This document shows, piece after piece, positions 19,417-29,054 of a DNA stretch of 64,000 nt. The notes beneath the pieces are model-generated. The model made no database searches. It was not told the DNA's origin and was given only the letters and a program-made list of their open reading frames with translations. A program made the translations under genes and the position numbers. Within the stretch, counting starts at the first letter, position 1, and every line of letters begins with the position of its first letter. This stretch comes from DCFW01 sp963790715 (GTDB lineage Bacteria > Bacteroidota > Bacteroidia > Bacteroidales > Bacteroidaceae): contig CAWBPN010000018.1 in the NCBI GenBank assembly GCA_963790715.1, forward strand, positions 1,240,001-1,304,000, in the 5' to 3' direction.

Positions 19417-22065
19417 ATGAAAATACGATCGATTATAATACTATTGACGATGCTTACTTTAGGCATGAGTTTAGAAGCACAGGAATCAAAAGAAAGTTCA
19501 ATAAAAAATCTTTTTTTAGATCAACTATCAGCTTTCCCACAAGAGAAAATATATGTTCAGACAGACAAGAGCGAATATACCTCTGGTGAAATCATTTGGT
19601 TCCGAGTACATTTGGTAGATGCCGCCTTTCTTAAGCAAGCCAATGCAAGCCGTTACGTATATGTCGAATTAATTGATCCGACAAATAATCTTGTTGAAAG
19701 AATAAAGTTAAGGCCAGATAGTACCGGATGTTTTTATGGAAATATAAAAATAAAAGAAGATATAGCTGAAGGTAACTATATATTAAGAGGATATACTTGG
19801 TTTATGCAAAATATAGGAGAAGATTATTTTTTTAATAAATCTATTTACATAAGTAATCCTATTTCGGAAAATATATCAGTCAATATAAAGTATTTTGATG
19901 TCAGAAATACAATTAATGCTGAAATACAATTTTTCTCAAATAAAATAAATGATAAGATTATACCGGAGAAATGTGCTATTTTTTATGGTAATAAAAATTC
20001 AATAAATGAGAAAGATGTCTCATTTAAAGAAAAAATCGGACACTGCTCATTTAGTGAAAATGAAATTAGTTTGGGTAGAGTTTTTCAATTGCAAGCATCT
20101 ATTAATAATAAGGTTTATAAAAAATACTTCAAGATACCTCATTTAAAAAAATCATTCGATGTTTCTTTTTTCCCGGAAGGTGGATATGCTCCAATATCAA
20201 CAAATGTTGCAATAGCATTTAAGGCAATAAATAATTCCGGTTTATCTGAAGAAATTAGAGGACAAGTTTTTGATGACCGGAATAATCTTTGCACGGATTT
20301 TAATAGTACTCATTTGGGAATGGGTGTTTTTAATATGTATTATTCCCCGGGAGTTAAATATTATGCAATCTGTACTAATAAGGAAAATATATCAAAACGA
20401 TTTAATTTGCCTGAACCGTCTGATAGCGCCGTGTCATTAAGAACCGCTTGGGAACGTGATAGATTATATATTAAAATAATAAAATCTCCAGGCTATGTTT
20501 TACAACATCAGATCCGTTTAATAGCTCATATAAGAGGAATCCCTATTTATGATGAACCATGGGATACTAAAAAGGAATATCTCATTTTTAAAAAGAAATT
20601 CTTTCCTGCTGGAATTATACATTTTTTGTTGATTGATAGAAATCGAAATATATTGAGCGAACGTCTTGTCTTTTCTTCTCAAAGCAGCACTTTTGCCAAA
20701 ACAAACATTGAATTTGATAAACAAACATATATACCTCGAGACAATATAAATATGTCCATACGCGTTACTGATGAAAAGGATGTTCCTTTGCCTGGTAATA
20801 TATCTTTGGCTGTAACAGATTCGGAATATGCTAATATAGATACAACTTCAAATATAATTTCAACATTATTGCTTTCTTCTGAACTCAAGGGATACATTGA
20901 AGATCCTATGAGTTATCTACAAAAAGACAATAAGAAATCAGCGGCGGCATTAGACGTTTTATTGATGACCCAGGGCTGGCGTAGATATGATATACCTAAT
21001 CTTTTGAAAGGTAAAATAACAAAGGATTTAAAATATCCTGTAGAATTAAGTGAAGAGGTTAAAGGTAAGGCTGAAGGTATATTTTCTTCACTCAAGAAGG
21101 GCAATATCAGTTTGCTCGCAATAAAAGATTCGATCATTGGATATTCTTTCACACAACCTGACAATAAAGGAAACTTTATTTTTAAAAATTTGGAATATGA
21201 AGAAGGTACTAACTATCTAATACAGGCTAATACTAAAGATAAATCAAAAAAGATTTTCTTAGATGTAGATACAATGAGACACTTTCCTCTTTTGACTACG
21301 ATTCCAATAATAGAACAAGAAAGGTTTGCACTCAAAAATAACTATTTGTCAAACGATAATAAAAAACATATAGTTGATGATAAGGTTTATAAATTGTTGG
21401 GTGAGGTAACAGTTACAGCAAAGCGAGAATCATCTACGATGACGGATTCTCCATATTATTCTATTATGTCGTCAATGGTTATATCGGCTAAAGACATAGA
21501 AAATTGGCATCTTCTAACCGTATATGATTTACTACGCAGAATACCAGGTGTTACCGTTTCAGGTTCAGAAGTCAAATATCGAGGAAATACTCCAATGCTT
21601 ATATTAGATAATATTCCTACAGACGGATTTGATTATGATATGTTATCAGTCGATGATGTTAAAGATGCTTTTGTAAGTCCCGGAACCTCAATCGGGGCTA
21701 TCTTTGGGTCTCGTGGAGCGAATGGAGCAATAATAATAAATACCAAAAAAGGATTCGTGCAAACAAATAAAATAAGTTCTAATATTAAATATATTAAAGC
21801 CCTTGGTTACCAACAACATGTACAATTTTATTCTCCGATTTATGATACAGATCAGAAAAGAAATAATGGTAAACCGGACTATCGTACAACAATTTACTGG
21901 AATCCAAATGTTCAAATAGGAACAAATGGAATTGCAAATTTGAATTTTTATGCTGCAGATACACCTTCGAAATATGTTGTTTTAATAGAAGGGGTAAGTA
22001 TGTATGGACACTTGATTCATCAAGAGGAAGAAATATCAATAATGCCTAATGTAAAAGATAAATAA
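19417..22065 (+). CDS. MG2-like protein with a TonB plug domain but no beta-barrel
   Basis: 882 residues from the ATG at 19417 (MKIRSIIILL); an upstream TTG at 19408 is less likely. A signal peptide ends SLEAQ. The N-terminal part (EKIYVQTDKSEYTSGEIIWF) is a macroglobulin MG2-like domain, followed by more beta-sandwich domains up to about residue 650. Near residues 660-770 a TonB plug appears (LLGEVTVTAKRES, DLLRRIPGVTVSG, GAIFGSRGANGAIIINTKKG). Only ~100 residues follow, too few for a barrel. The family is widespread in Bacteroidota with unknown function. It stands alone after the terminator at 19282-19335. Confidence 0.8.
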   Translation: MKIRSIIILLTMLTLGMSLEAQESKESSIKNLFLDQLSAFPQEKIYVQTDKSEYTSGEIIWFRVHLVDAAFLKQANASRYVYVELIDPTNNLVERIKLRPDSTGCFYGNIKIKEDIAEGNYILRGYTWFMQNIGEDYFFNKSIYISNPISENISVNIKYFDVRNTINAEIQFFSNKINDKIIPEKCAIFYGNKNSINEKDVSFKEKIGHCSFSENEISLGRVFQLQASINNKVYKKYFKIPHLKKSFDVSFFPEGGYAPISTNVAIAFKAINNSGLSEEIRGQVFDDRNNLCTDFNSTHLGMGVFNMYYSPGVKYYAICTNKENISKRFNLPEPSDSAVSLRTAWERDRLYIKIIKSPGYVLQHQIRLIAHIRGIPIYDEPWDTKKEYLIFKKKFFPAGIIHFLLIDRNRNILSERLVFSSQSSTFAKTNIEFDKQTYIPRDNINMSIRVTDEKDVPLPGNISLAVTDSEYANIDTTSNIISTLLLSSELKGYIEDPMSYLQKDNKKSAAALDVLLMTQGWRRYDIPNLLKGKITKDLKYPVELSEEVKGKAEGIFSSLKKGNISLLAIKDSIIGYSFTQPDNKGNFIFKNLEYEEGTNYLIQANTKDKSKKIFLDVDTMRHFPLLTTIPIIEQERFALKNNYLSNDNKKHIVDDKVYKLLGEVTVTAKRESSTMTDSPYYSIMSSMVISAKDIENWHLLTVYDLLRRIPGVTVSGSEVKYRGNTPMLILDNIPTDGFDYDMLSVDDVKDAFVSPGTSIGAIFGSRGANGAIIINTKKGFVQTNKISSNIKYIKALGYQQHVQFYSPIYDTDQKRNNGKPDYRTTIYWNPNVQIGTNGIANLNFYAADTPSKYVVLIEGVSMYGHLIHQEEEISIMPNVKDK

Positions 22066-22102
22066 TTTGGAACCACATTGGGCGTTAATGATGAAATATA
22101 AA

Positions 22103-23069
22103 AATGAGACATTTTTGTTATATACTAATATTAAAAAACATATGCTGAAAAAATTATCATGTAGTTTAGTTAATAATATGATACATGATTCATATGGTTT
22201 TATATGGATAGGAACTGAAAACGGGTTAAATAAATTTGATGGTTTGACTTTTACTCAATATTTACAGAACGTTAAAAGATCCCAATTCAATAAAGAATAA
22301 CAGCATACAATCTTTCTTGTGCGATAGTAGAGGACGTTTATAGATCTGGTAAAGGTCTACAATATTATTCTCCATACAATGATGACTTTTTATCGGTAAA
22401 ATTTCCAAAAAATGGAACACCGGCGGTATTGAATTTATTACAATTGCATAGCGGAGAGATATTAGCTATTACTTCTGGCTACGGTATATTCTCAATTAAT
22501 CCTATATCTATAAAAGCTACTTCTTTAAATTCTATAAATACAATTTGTGGTAAATTATATTCACGATATGCATTGGAAGATCATCTGCATCGTATATAGA
22601 TAGCATTATCTAATAATAATATAGTGATGATAAACCCTGCTAAAAATATAATAAAATATATAGTGCTTCAAATGGGCTGGATGCATTTCAAATAATATTG
22701 CAAAAGAAAGTTGATTTAATTATATCGGATGTTGTCATGCCTGATATGGATGGCTTTGAGTTACTTCATAAGGTAAAATCTAATGCTAATATTAATTATA
22801 TTCCTTTTATATTGCTTGCGTCTCGAGTGGAAAGTGATAATCGTATTAAGGGATGGAATATCGGAGCTGATGCATTTTTAGCAAAGCCATTTTTAATGGA
22901 GGAATTATATGCTATTTTACTTAAAAGCAATAATGTCGCTATTTCTCAAGTCGCTTATGCGGTTGGTTTTATGAATCCAACATCCTTTTCAGCTGTTTTT
23001 AAAAGATTTTATGGTTGCACGCCTTCTGAATATGCGGAGGAATACAATAGAAGTTCTCAAGTACTATGA
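22103..23069 (+). pseudogene. Ruined paralogue of the hybrid two-component regulator
   Basis: The first part matches the propeller start of the intact regulator at 7335 (SCSLVNN, DSYGFIWIGTENGLNKFDG), then continues in shifted frames with FLCDSRGRL, YNDDFLSVKFPKNG and ALEDHLHRI. Two Trp codons have become TAG (in GRL*I and HRI*IA). At about 22655 the homology jumps to the receiver (YSASNGLDAFQ, ISDVVMPDMDGFEL), so the rest of the propeller and the kinase are deleted. A second deletion joins the receiver end (AKPFLMEEL) to the last part of the AraC domain (NVAISQVAYAVGF, YGCTPSEY). The surviving reading frame 22698-23069 is very unlikely to be a working regulator. Confidence 0.88.
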
Positions 23070-23184
23070 TTAAATATGTTATTATTAAAAGGATAACTGA
23101 ACTTTTGAGATACATGTATAAAGATAAATGAAACAAATTTTATATATTGTGTTACTATAGGACATGTGAATGAAACATTAATAT

Positions 23185-23221
23185 TTTGTATATGCTTACA
23201 TTAGGTATAATTTTACTTTTG
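23185..23221 (+). promoter_or_regulatory. Second copy of the SusC-locus promoter block
   Basis: TTTG (23185-23188) and TACTTTTG (23214-23221) with the same 25-base spacing as at 11420-11456, in a leader alignable over roughly 85 bases. It now precedes only a SusC relic, but could still drive SusC-2 at 23513. Confidence 0.45.
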
Positions 23222-23239
23222 CTTTTCCGGAAAGCACAT

Positions 23240-23329
23240 CAAGTATTGAAAGATGCCGTATCATGTGCAATATATGGTGTAAGAGGTGCTAATGGTGTAA
23301 TTGTAGTTACGACAAAAAAAGTCAGATAG
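23240..23329 (+). pseudogene. SusC plug-domain relic
   Basis: Thirty codons read QVLKDAVSCAIYGVRGANGV and then IVVTTKK before a TAG. This is the end of a SusC plug (compare ILKDASATAVYGVRGANGV in SusC-1). No SusC sequence is readable before or after it. With the N-terminal relic at 11507 it shows that each regulator copy once had its own susC behind it. Confidence 0.75.
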
Positions 23330-23512
23330 GTAAACCTGTAATAACATGTTTAAGACGCTTTGCTAGAGAGTTAAGTACGTTTCGTCGAATAAATGTTTTT
23401 TACTGAAAAGCTGGAATTTACAATTAATTTTTAATGCTGAGCTTATAGGTTAAGAGCCTGTTTAAATTTTAGAATGTTTATATTTATAATTAATTAACAA
23501 AGTATTAATACT
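23330..23512. other. Non-coding leader of SusC-2
   Basis: Together with the relics before it this makes a 443-base stretch (23070-23512) without an intact gene. I see no hairpin terminator and no perfect -7 box between 23330 and the SusC-2 start. Confidence 0.4.
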
Positions 23513-26500
23513 ATGATGAAGTATCAAAAAACAAAATTTGTAGTGCTGTTATTTTGTATAGGCTTATTTGTAGGATTGCCTATATCGCAGATGCATGCAC
23601 AAAATGTTTCTTCACAGAAACATCAAATCACCGGTGTCGTTAAAGATGTCAATGGTGAAGCAATTATTGGTGTAAGTGTGGTAGAAAAAGGAACTACTAA
23701 TGGTACAATGACAGATATGAGAGGTAATTTTACCTTATCTGTAAGACCTGGAAGTCAAATCGTCATTTCTTCTGTAGGATATAGAAAAGAGCAATTTACA
23801 ACAGAAGGTAAATCTAAATTTGATGTTACATTGGAAGAAGAATCAAAGACTCTGAATGAAGTTGTTGTAGTAGGTTTCGGTACTCAAAAGAAAATCAATT
23901 TGACTGGTGCTGTAAGTACAGTCAGTTCAAAAGATTTAGCTTCTGTTCCTGTTTCTAATGCAACTCAAGCTTTGGAAGGTTTAGTTCCTGGTCTTCAGAT
24001 CAGCCAAAATATGGGAGGATTGGCAAGTACGGCAAGTATTGACATACGTGGTGTGACAACAATAGGTAAAGGATCAAGTGGTTCTCCATTAATATTAATA
24101 GATGGAATGGAGGGAGATATCAATACTATTAACCCGCAAGATATTGAAAATATATCAGTATTAAAGGATGCTGCAGCTTCTTCAATATATGGATCACGAG
24201 CACCTTTCGGAGTTATATTGATAACAACAAAGAGTGGTGGTAAAGGGAAAGTTACAATAAATTATAATGATAGTTTCCGTTTCAACCAACCAGTCCTTTT
24301 ACCTAAAGAAATGGATTCATATACGTTTGCTACTTATTTTAATGATGCAAATACAAATGGAAATATGGGAACATACTTTGATGCTGATCGCATGGCACGT
24401 ATTTTAGCATACCAAAAAGGTACATTGAAATCGTCAATTCCTGCAAATGGTCAGTATTGGCAAGATGGTTATGGATATGGTAATGATAATGTAGATTGGT
24501 ATAAAGTGATATACAAGAATCATAGTTATTCTGAAGAACATAATTTAAGTGCAAGAGGAGGAAATAATATTAATTCATATTATTTTTCATTAGATTATTT
24601 GGATGAAGATGGTTTAATGAAACTTAGCACTGAATGCAATGAACGTTATGGGGCTACAGCCAAAATTAATTCACAATTGATGCCTTGGCTAAAAATGCAA
24701 TATACCATGCGTTTTATACGTGATGATTATAAAAGACCACAGGCAATGACTAGTTCATTATATAGCAATTTAGCTCGCCAAGGATGGCCAACTCTTCCTT
24801 TAAAAGATCCTAACGGTTATTATTATGATTCTCCGTCTCCAGCTTTAGAATTGGCTCAGGGTGGTACGTACACAACACAAAACGATAATACATATCAACA
24901 ACTATCTTTTGTGTTGGAGCCTATTAAGAATTGGATAACTCATGCAGAATTTAATTACCATATAGAGTCAAATAATTGTCATTGGGATAGACACGTGCTA
25001 TATAACCATGATGTGAATGGTAATCCTTATGTTTTTGATAAAAATTCATATGTGCATGAAGATTATTATAAGGAAAATTATTATAACATAAATCTTTATT
25101 CTGAGTATAGTTTGAAAGTAGCGGAGAATAATTTTAAACTAATGGGAGGTTTTCAAGCTGAAGATTTGGATCAAAAGGGATTTGGTTTACAACGTAATGG
25201 TATAATTGTAGATCAATTACCTGAAGTTGACTTGACATCTGGTGTTTCTTATGATGGTGATGCAATAGTTCCCTCAGTAAATGGTTCAAATGCATCTTGG
25301 AGTACAGCAGGTTTTTTTGGAAGATTGAATTATGATTATGCAGGTCGTTATTTGGCAGAAGTTAATATGAGATATGATGGAACATCTCGTTTTAGAAAGA
25401 ATAATAGATGGAAAATGTTTCCGTCTGTTTCATTAGGATGGAATATTGCAAGAGAGGCTTTTTGGGGAAACTTATCTGATAAAATCGGCACTCTTAAATT
25501 AAGAGCATCTTATGGTGAATTAGGAAATCAAAATGCAGATAATTGGTATCCTACCTATCGGACTATCTCATATACAACAAATAGTGGAGCGTGGTTACAG
25601 AATGATGCATTAACTAATGTAGCTTATGTTCCTGCTTTAGTAAGCTCTTCATTGACATGGGAAACATCAAGAACTGTTAATTTAGGATTGGATTGGGGAG
25701 CACTTAACAATAGATTGACAGGGTCTTTAGATGTTTATAATCGTAGGACACTTAATATGATAGGTCCGGCTCCTGAGTTACCTTCTGTTTTAGGAATAGC
25801 TGTACCAAAAACAAATAATACGAATTTGAAAACTTATGGTTGGGAGCTTTCTGTAGGATGGAATGACCATCTTAATATTGGATTGAATTATGGCATACAT
25901 TTAACATTGTCAGATTCACAAACAAAGATTACAAAATATCCAAATGATACGTACGCTTTGAGTGACTATTATAAAGGAGAGAAGTATGGTGAGATATGGG
26001 GATATCAAACGATTGGCATTGCAAAGACAGATGATGAAATGACTGCACATCTGGCAACTTTAAAGAATGGTGGGCAGGATGCTTTAGGAAGCGATTGGAA
26101 AGCCGGTGATATAATGTATAAGGATATAAATGGAGATGGGGAAATAAATAATGGAGCATATACAAAAAGTAATCATGGTGATTTGAAAGTTATAGGTAAC
26201 AGTACACCCCGTTATTTGTTTGGATTAGATATGAATGCCAGCTATAAAGGCTTTGATTTTCGTGCATTTTTCCAAGGTGTAGGTAAAAGAGATTATTTTC
26301 AAGGGGGTCAGAATTATAGTGGTTGCTATTATTTTTGGGGTGCAACGAATAATATTTGGTTTTCATGTGGTTTGAAGCAACATGCAGATTATTTCCGTGC
26401 AAAGGCTTCAAATAATTTACCGGTAAATCTCAATTCATATTATCCGCGTCCTGTCTTCGGAACAGACAAAAATGAACAATATCAAACCCGTTATTTGTTA

Positions 26501-26737
26501 AATGCAGCTTATATTAGATTAAAAAATATACAATTGGGCTTTACTATACCACAATCGATAACACAGAAAGTTAGTTTAACGAATGTTCGTGTTTTTGTTT
26601 CGGCAGAAAATGTATGGACAGGAACAAAGATGAAGAAAATGTTTGATCCTGAAACGATAGACGGAGGAAGTAGTGGTAATGGTAATGCATATCCTTTAAT
26701 GAAAACAATTTCATTTGGTTTAAGTGTAACGTTATAA
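23513..26737 (+). CDS. SusC-family TonB-dependent outer-membrane transporter 2
   Basis: 1074 residues. The signal peptide ends near residue 30 (MHAQN). A carboxypeptidase-like domain follows (ITGVVKDVNGEAIIGVSVVE, DMRGNFTL). The plug domain contains LNEVVVVGFGTQKKINLTGAV and ISVLKDAAASSIYGSRAPFGV. A beta-barrel makes up the rest and ends KTISFGLSVTL. Its partner SusD-2 begins 11 bases after the stop. Together with the downstream GH43, GH51 and esterase it likely imports arabinose-decorated xylan or arabinan fragments; that substrate is inferred from the enzymes. Confidence 0.95.
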   Translation: MMKYQKTKFVVLLFCIGLFVGLPISQMHAQNVSSQKHQITGVVKDVNGEAIIGVSVVEKGTTNGTMTDMRGNFTLSVRPGSQIVISSVGYRKEQFTTEGKSKFDVTLEEESKTLNEVVVVGFGTQKKINLTGAVSTVSSKDLASVPVSNATQALEGLVPGLQISQNMGGLASTASIDIRGVTTIGKGSSGSPLILIDGMEGDINTINPQDIENISVLKDAAASSIYGSRAPFGVILITTKSGGKGKVTINYNDSFRFNQPVLLPKEMDSYTFATYFNDANTNGNMGTYFDADRMARILAYQKGTLKSSIPANGQYWQDGYGYGNDNVDWYKVIYKNHSYSEEHNLSARGGNNINSYYFSLDYLDEDGLMKLSTECNERYGATAKINSQLMPWLKMQYTMRFIRDDYKRPQAMTSSLYSNLARQGWPTLPLKDPNGYYYDSPSPALELAQGGTYTTQNDNTYQQLSFVLEPIKNWITHAEFNYHIESNNCHWDRHVLYNHDVNGNPYVFDKNSYVHEDYYKENYYNINLYSEYSLKVAENNFKLMGGFQAEDLDQKGFGLQRNGIIVDQLPEVDLTSGVSYDGDAIVPSVNGSNASWSTAGFFGRLNYDYAGRYLAEVNMRYDGTSRFRKNNRWKMFPSVSLGWNIAREAFWGNLSDKIGTLKLRASYGELGNQNADNWYPTYRTISYTTNSGAWLQNDALTNVAYVPALVSSSLTWETSRTVNLGLDWGALNNRLTGSLDVYNRRTLNMIGPAPELPSVLGIAVPKTNNTNLKTYGWELSVGWNDHLNIGLNYGIHLTLSDSQTKITKYPNDTYALSDYYKGEKYGEIWGYQTIGIAKTDDEMTAHLATLKNGGQDALGSDWKAGDIMYKDINGDGEINNGAYTKSNHGDLKVIGNSTPRYLFGLDMNASYKGFDFRAFFQGVGKRDYFQGGQNYSGCYYFWGATNNIWFSCGLKQHADYFRAKASNNLPVNLNSYYPRPVFGTDKNEQYQTRYLLNAAYIRLKNIQLGFTIPQSITQKVSLTNVRVFVSAENVWTGTKMKKMFDPETIDGGSSGNGNAYPLMKTISFGLSVTL

Positions 26738-26748
26738 AATTTACGATA

Positions 26749-28737
26749 ATGAAAAAACAAATAATTAATGTATTATATTTTTCAGTTTTAAGTATATTGA
26801 TGATATCTTGTAATGATTTCTTGAATAAAGAACCTGAATCATCTATATCGTCAGATGTCTATTTTACAGATGCTTCACAACTTGAGGCTTATGCTAATGG
26901 GTTATATACAAATATATTGCCATCTCATGGCAATTATGATTATGGCACATTCAAAATAGATAGAAATACAGATAATCAAGCTGATGTGACTTATGACAAC
27001 AAGTATGCTCCCGGGCAATGGAAAACTTCTAATACGGATGATAATTGGGATTTTGAATATATATATAGTTGCAATTATTTTTTAAATCAAGTATTACCTA
27101 AATATAAAACAAAGTCTATAAGCGGATCTGATTCTGATATAAAACAGTATATAGGAGAGATTTATTTTTTGCGTGCTTATGAGTATTTCAAACGTTATCA
27201 GATGTATGGTGATTTCCCAATTATAACAGCAACGTTAACTGATAATAAACAAGAATTGATTAATGCCAGCAAACGTTCTCCGCGTAATGAAGTAGCCAGA
27301 TTTATAATAGCAAATTTGGATACAGCATTAACTTATTTGTCTACTACTTCTACTACAAGAATAAATGCACCGTCAGCTTTGCTATTAAAATCAAGAGTTG
27401 CTTTGTTTGAAGGAACATGGGAAAAATATTTTAAAGGTACAGCTTTTGTTCCCGGAACAACAAGTTGGCCAGGAGCTTCCAAATCATATAATTCAAAATT
27501 TGCTTTTGCAAGTGGCAGTATAGATAATGAGATAAATTATTTTTTGGAAACATCAATGGATGCTGCTAAGAAATGCGCTGCTGATTTTACATTGGTAAAT
27601 AATACTGGAACTATTCAACAATCTACAACAGACGCTGTAAATCCTTATATGGATATGTTTGGGTCTGTAGATTTGTCTGGTTACAGTGAAGTATTATTAT
27701 GGCGTCAATATAGGTTAGGTTTATCGACTCATGCCGTAGTTGTAGCTGCTCAGGCAGGAGATGACGGCGTTGGTGTTACCAGGGGTTTGGTTGATAACTT
27801 CTTAATGGCTAACGGTTTGCCTATATATGCAGTTGGAAGTGGTTATATGGGTGATGATAATATTGCAAATGTTCGTGCCAATCGTGACACAAGATTATCT
27901 TGCTTCTTGAAACAACCGGGTCAAAAGAATATATTATACCCCGGTACAGGTGATCACGCTGTTCCAATAGAACCATATCCTGGCTTACCAGGAGAATATT
28001 ATACTTATACTACAGGTTATGCTTTAAGAAAAGGGAATTCTTATTATCAAGACCAGTGTGGTAATGGAGAAAGTTATACTGGGTCAATTACGTTCCGTGG
28101 CATTGAGGCTTATTTGAATTACATGGAAGCATGTTATGAAAGATACGGGAAATTGGATGCAACTGCGCAATCTTATTGGGTTGCTATTCGTAACCGTGCT
28201 CACGTTGATCCTGATTATCAAAATACAATAGATAATACAGATATGTCACAAGAAGCTAAGAATGATTGGGGAGCATATTCTGCAAATCAATTAATTGACC
28301 CTACTTTATATAATATAAGACGAGAGCGTAGATGTGAACTTATGGCTGAAGGACTTCGTTGGATGGATTTGTGCCGTTGGAGATCTTTGGATCAAATGAT
28401 AACAGTTCCTTATCATATTGAAGGCTTTAAAGTTTGGGGAAGTCAAATACGAAGTTGGTATCTGAATTCAGATGGAACATCAAGACTTATTGCTGGTTTG
28501 GATAATCCCAACGCAAATGTATCTCCTGAATCAAGAAGTATGTATGTACGTCCTTATGAGAGATCTTCAGGGTCACTGGTATTAAATGGCTATAGATGGG
28601 CAATGGCACAGTATTTATATCCGTTACCGATAAAGGATATATTGAATACTTCAAGTAATACTAGTGATTTGACTACATCTCCTTTATATCAGAATCCGTA
28701 TTGGTCAACAGATCCTAATAAAGGAGCTGAGAAATAG
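26749..28737 (+). CDS. SusD/RagB-family surface lipoprotein 2
   Basis: 662 residues with a lipoprotein signal (LSILMISC, Cys21). SusD hallmarks are IYFLRAYEYFKRYQMYGDFPI in the TPR region and IRRERRCELMAEGLRWMDLCRW near the C-terminus, the latter very typical of the family. It binds glycans together with SusC-2 at the cell surface. A terminator hairpin follows at 28769, so the enzymes downstream probably form a separate unit or rely on read-through. Confidence 0.94.
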   Translation: MKKQIINVLYFSVLSILMISCNDFLNKEPESSISSDVYFTDASQLEAYANGLYTNILPSHGNYDYGTFKIDRNTDNQADVTYDNKYAPGQWKTSNTDDNWDFEYIYSCNYFLNQVLPKYKTKSISGSDSDIKQYIGEIYFLRAYEYFKRYQMYGDFPIITATLTDNKQELINASKRSPRNEVARFIIANLDTALTYLSTTSTTRINAPSALLLKSRVALFEGTWEKYFKGTAFVPGTTSWPGASKSYNSKFAFASGSIDNEINYFLETSMDAAKKCAADFTLVNNTGTIQQSTTDAVNPYMDMFGSVDLSGYSEVLLWRQYRLGLSTHAVVVAAQAGDDGVGVTRGLVDNFLMANGLPIYAVGSGYMGDDNIANVRANRDTRLSCFLKQPGQKNILYPGTGDHAVPIEPYPGLPGEYYTYTTGYALRKGNSYYQDQCGNGESYTGSITFRGIEAYLNYMEACYERYGKLDATAQSYWVAIRNRAHVDPDYQNTIDNTDMSQEAKNDWGAYSANQLIDPTLYNIRRERRCELMAEGLRWMDLCRWRSLDQMITVPYHIEGFKVWGSQIRSWYLNSDGTSRLIAGLDNPNANVSPESRSMYVRPYERSSGSLVLNGYRWAMAQYLYPLPIKDILNTSSNTSDLTTSPLYQNPYWSTDPNKGAEK

Positions 28738-28768
28738 TTTACACATAATTTTTTGTTCATGTAATAAT

Positions 28769-28811
28769 ATATCACCTACTAGGATCGTTATTTTAGTAGG
28801 TGATATTTTTA
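28769..28811 (+). terminator. Rho-independent terminator after SusD-2
   Basis: ATATCACCTACT at 28769-28780 pairs perfectly with 28795-28806 (12 bp) and is followed by TTTT. Confidence 0.85.
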
Positions 28812-29054
28812 TTGATATAAGAGAAATAAAAAATAAAATATAATATGAAGAATTTTATTGTTATAGTCTCACTAGTGTCCACTAAAAGTCATTAACAATT
28901 TTCAACGTCTTATAATGAAGTATCAAGGAGATAAATATGTAAAATCCTTTAGTTGTTGGAATCAACTTCTGGTTATGATGTTCGGTCAATTGTCTAGCTG
29001 CAATAGCATTAGATTTGTGCATATTTTAGTTTATATGCACCTCACGCAAATAAG

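Noticed and set aside
22322..22605. TAG reassigned to Trp or Gln
   Set aside because: TAG terminates several intact genes in the window (SusD-2, waaA, the AspT-type transporter), and the relic also has frameshifts and deletions.
28868..28900. Possible insertion-sequence scar (ACTAGTGTCCACTAAAAGT) at the broken esterase start
   Set aside because: No target duplication or inverted partner could be found by eye, so I do not call a mobile element.
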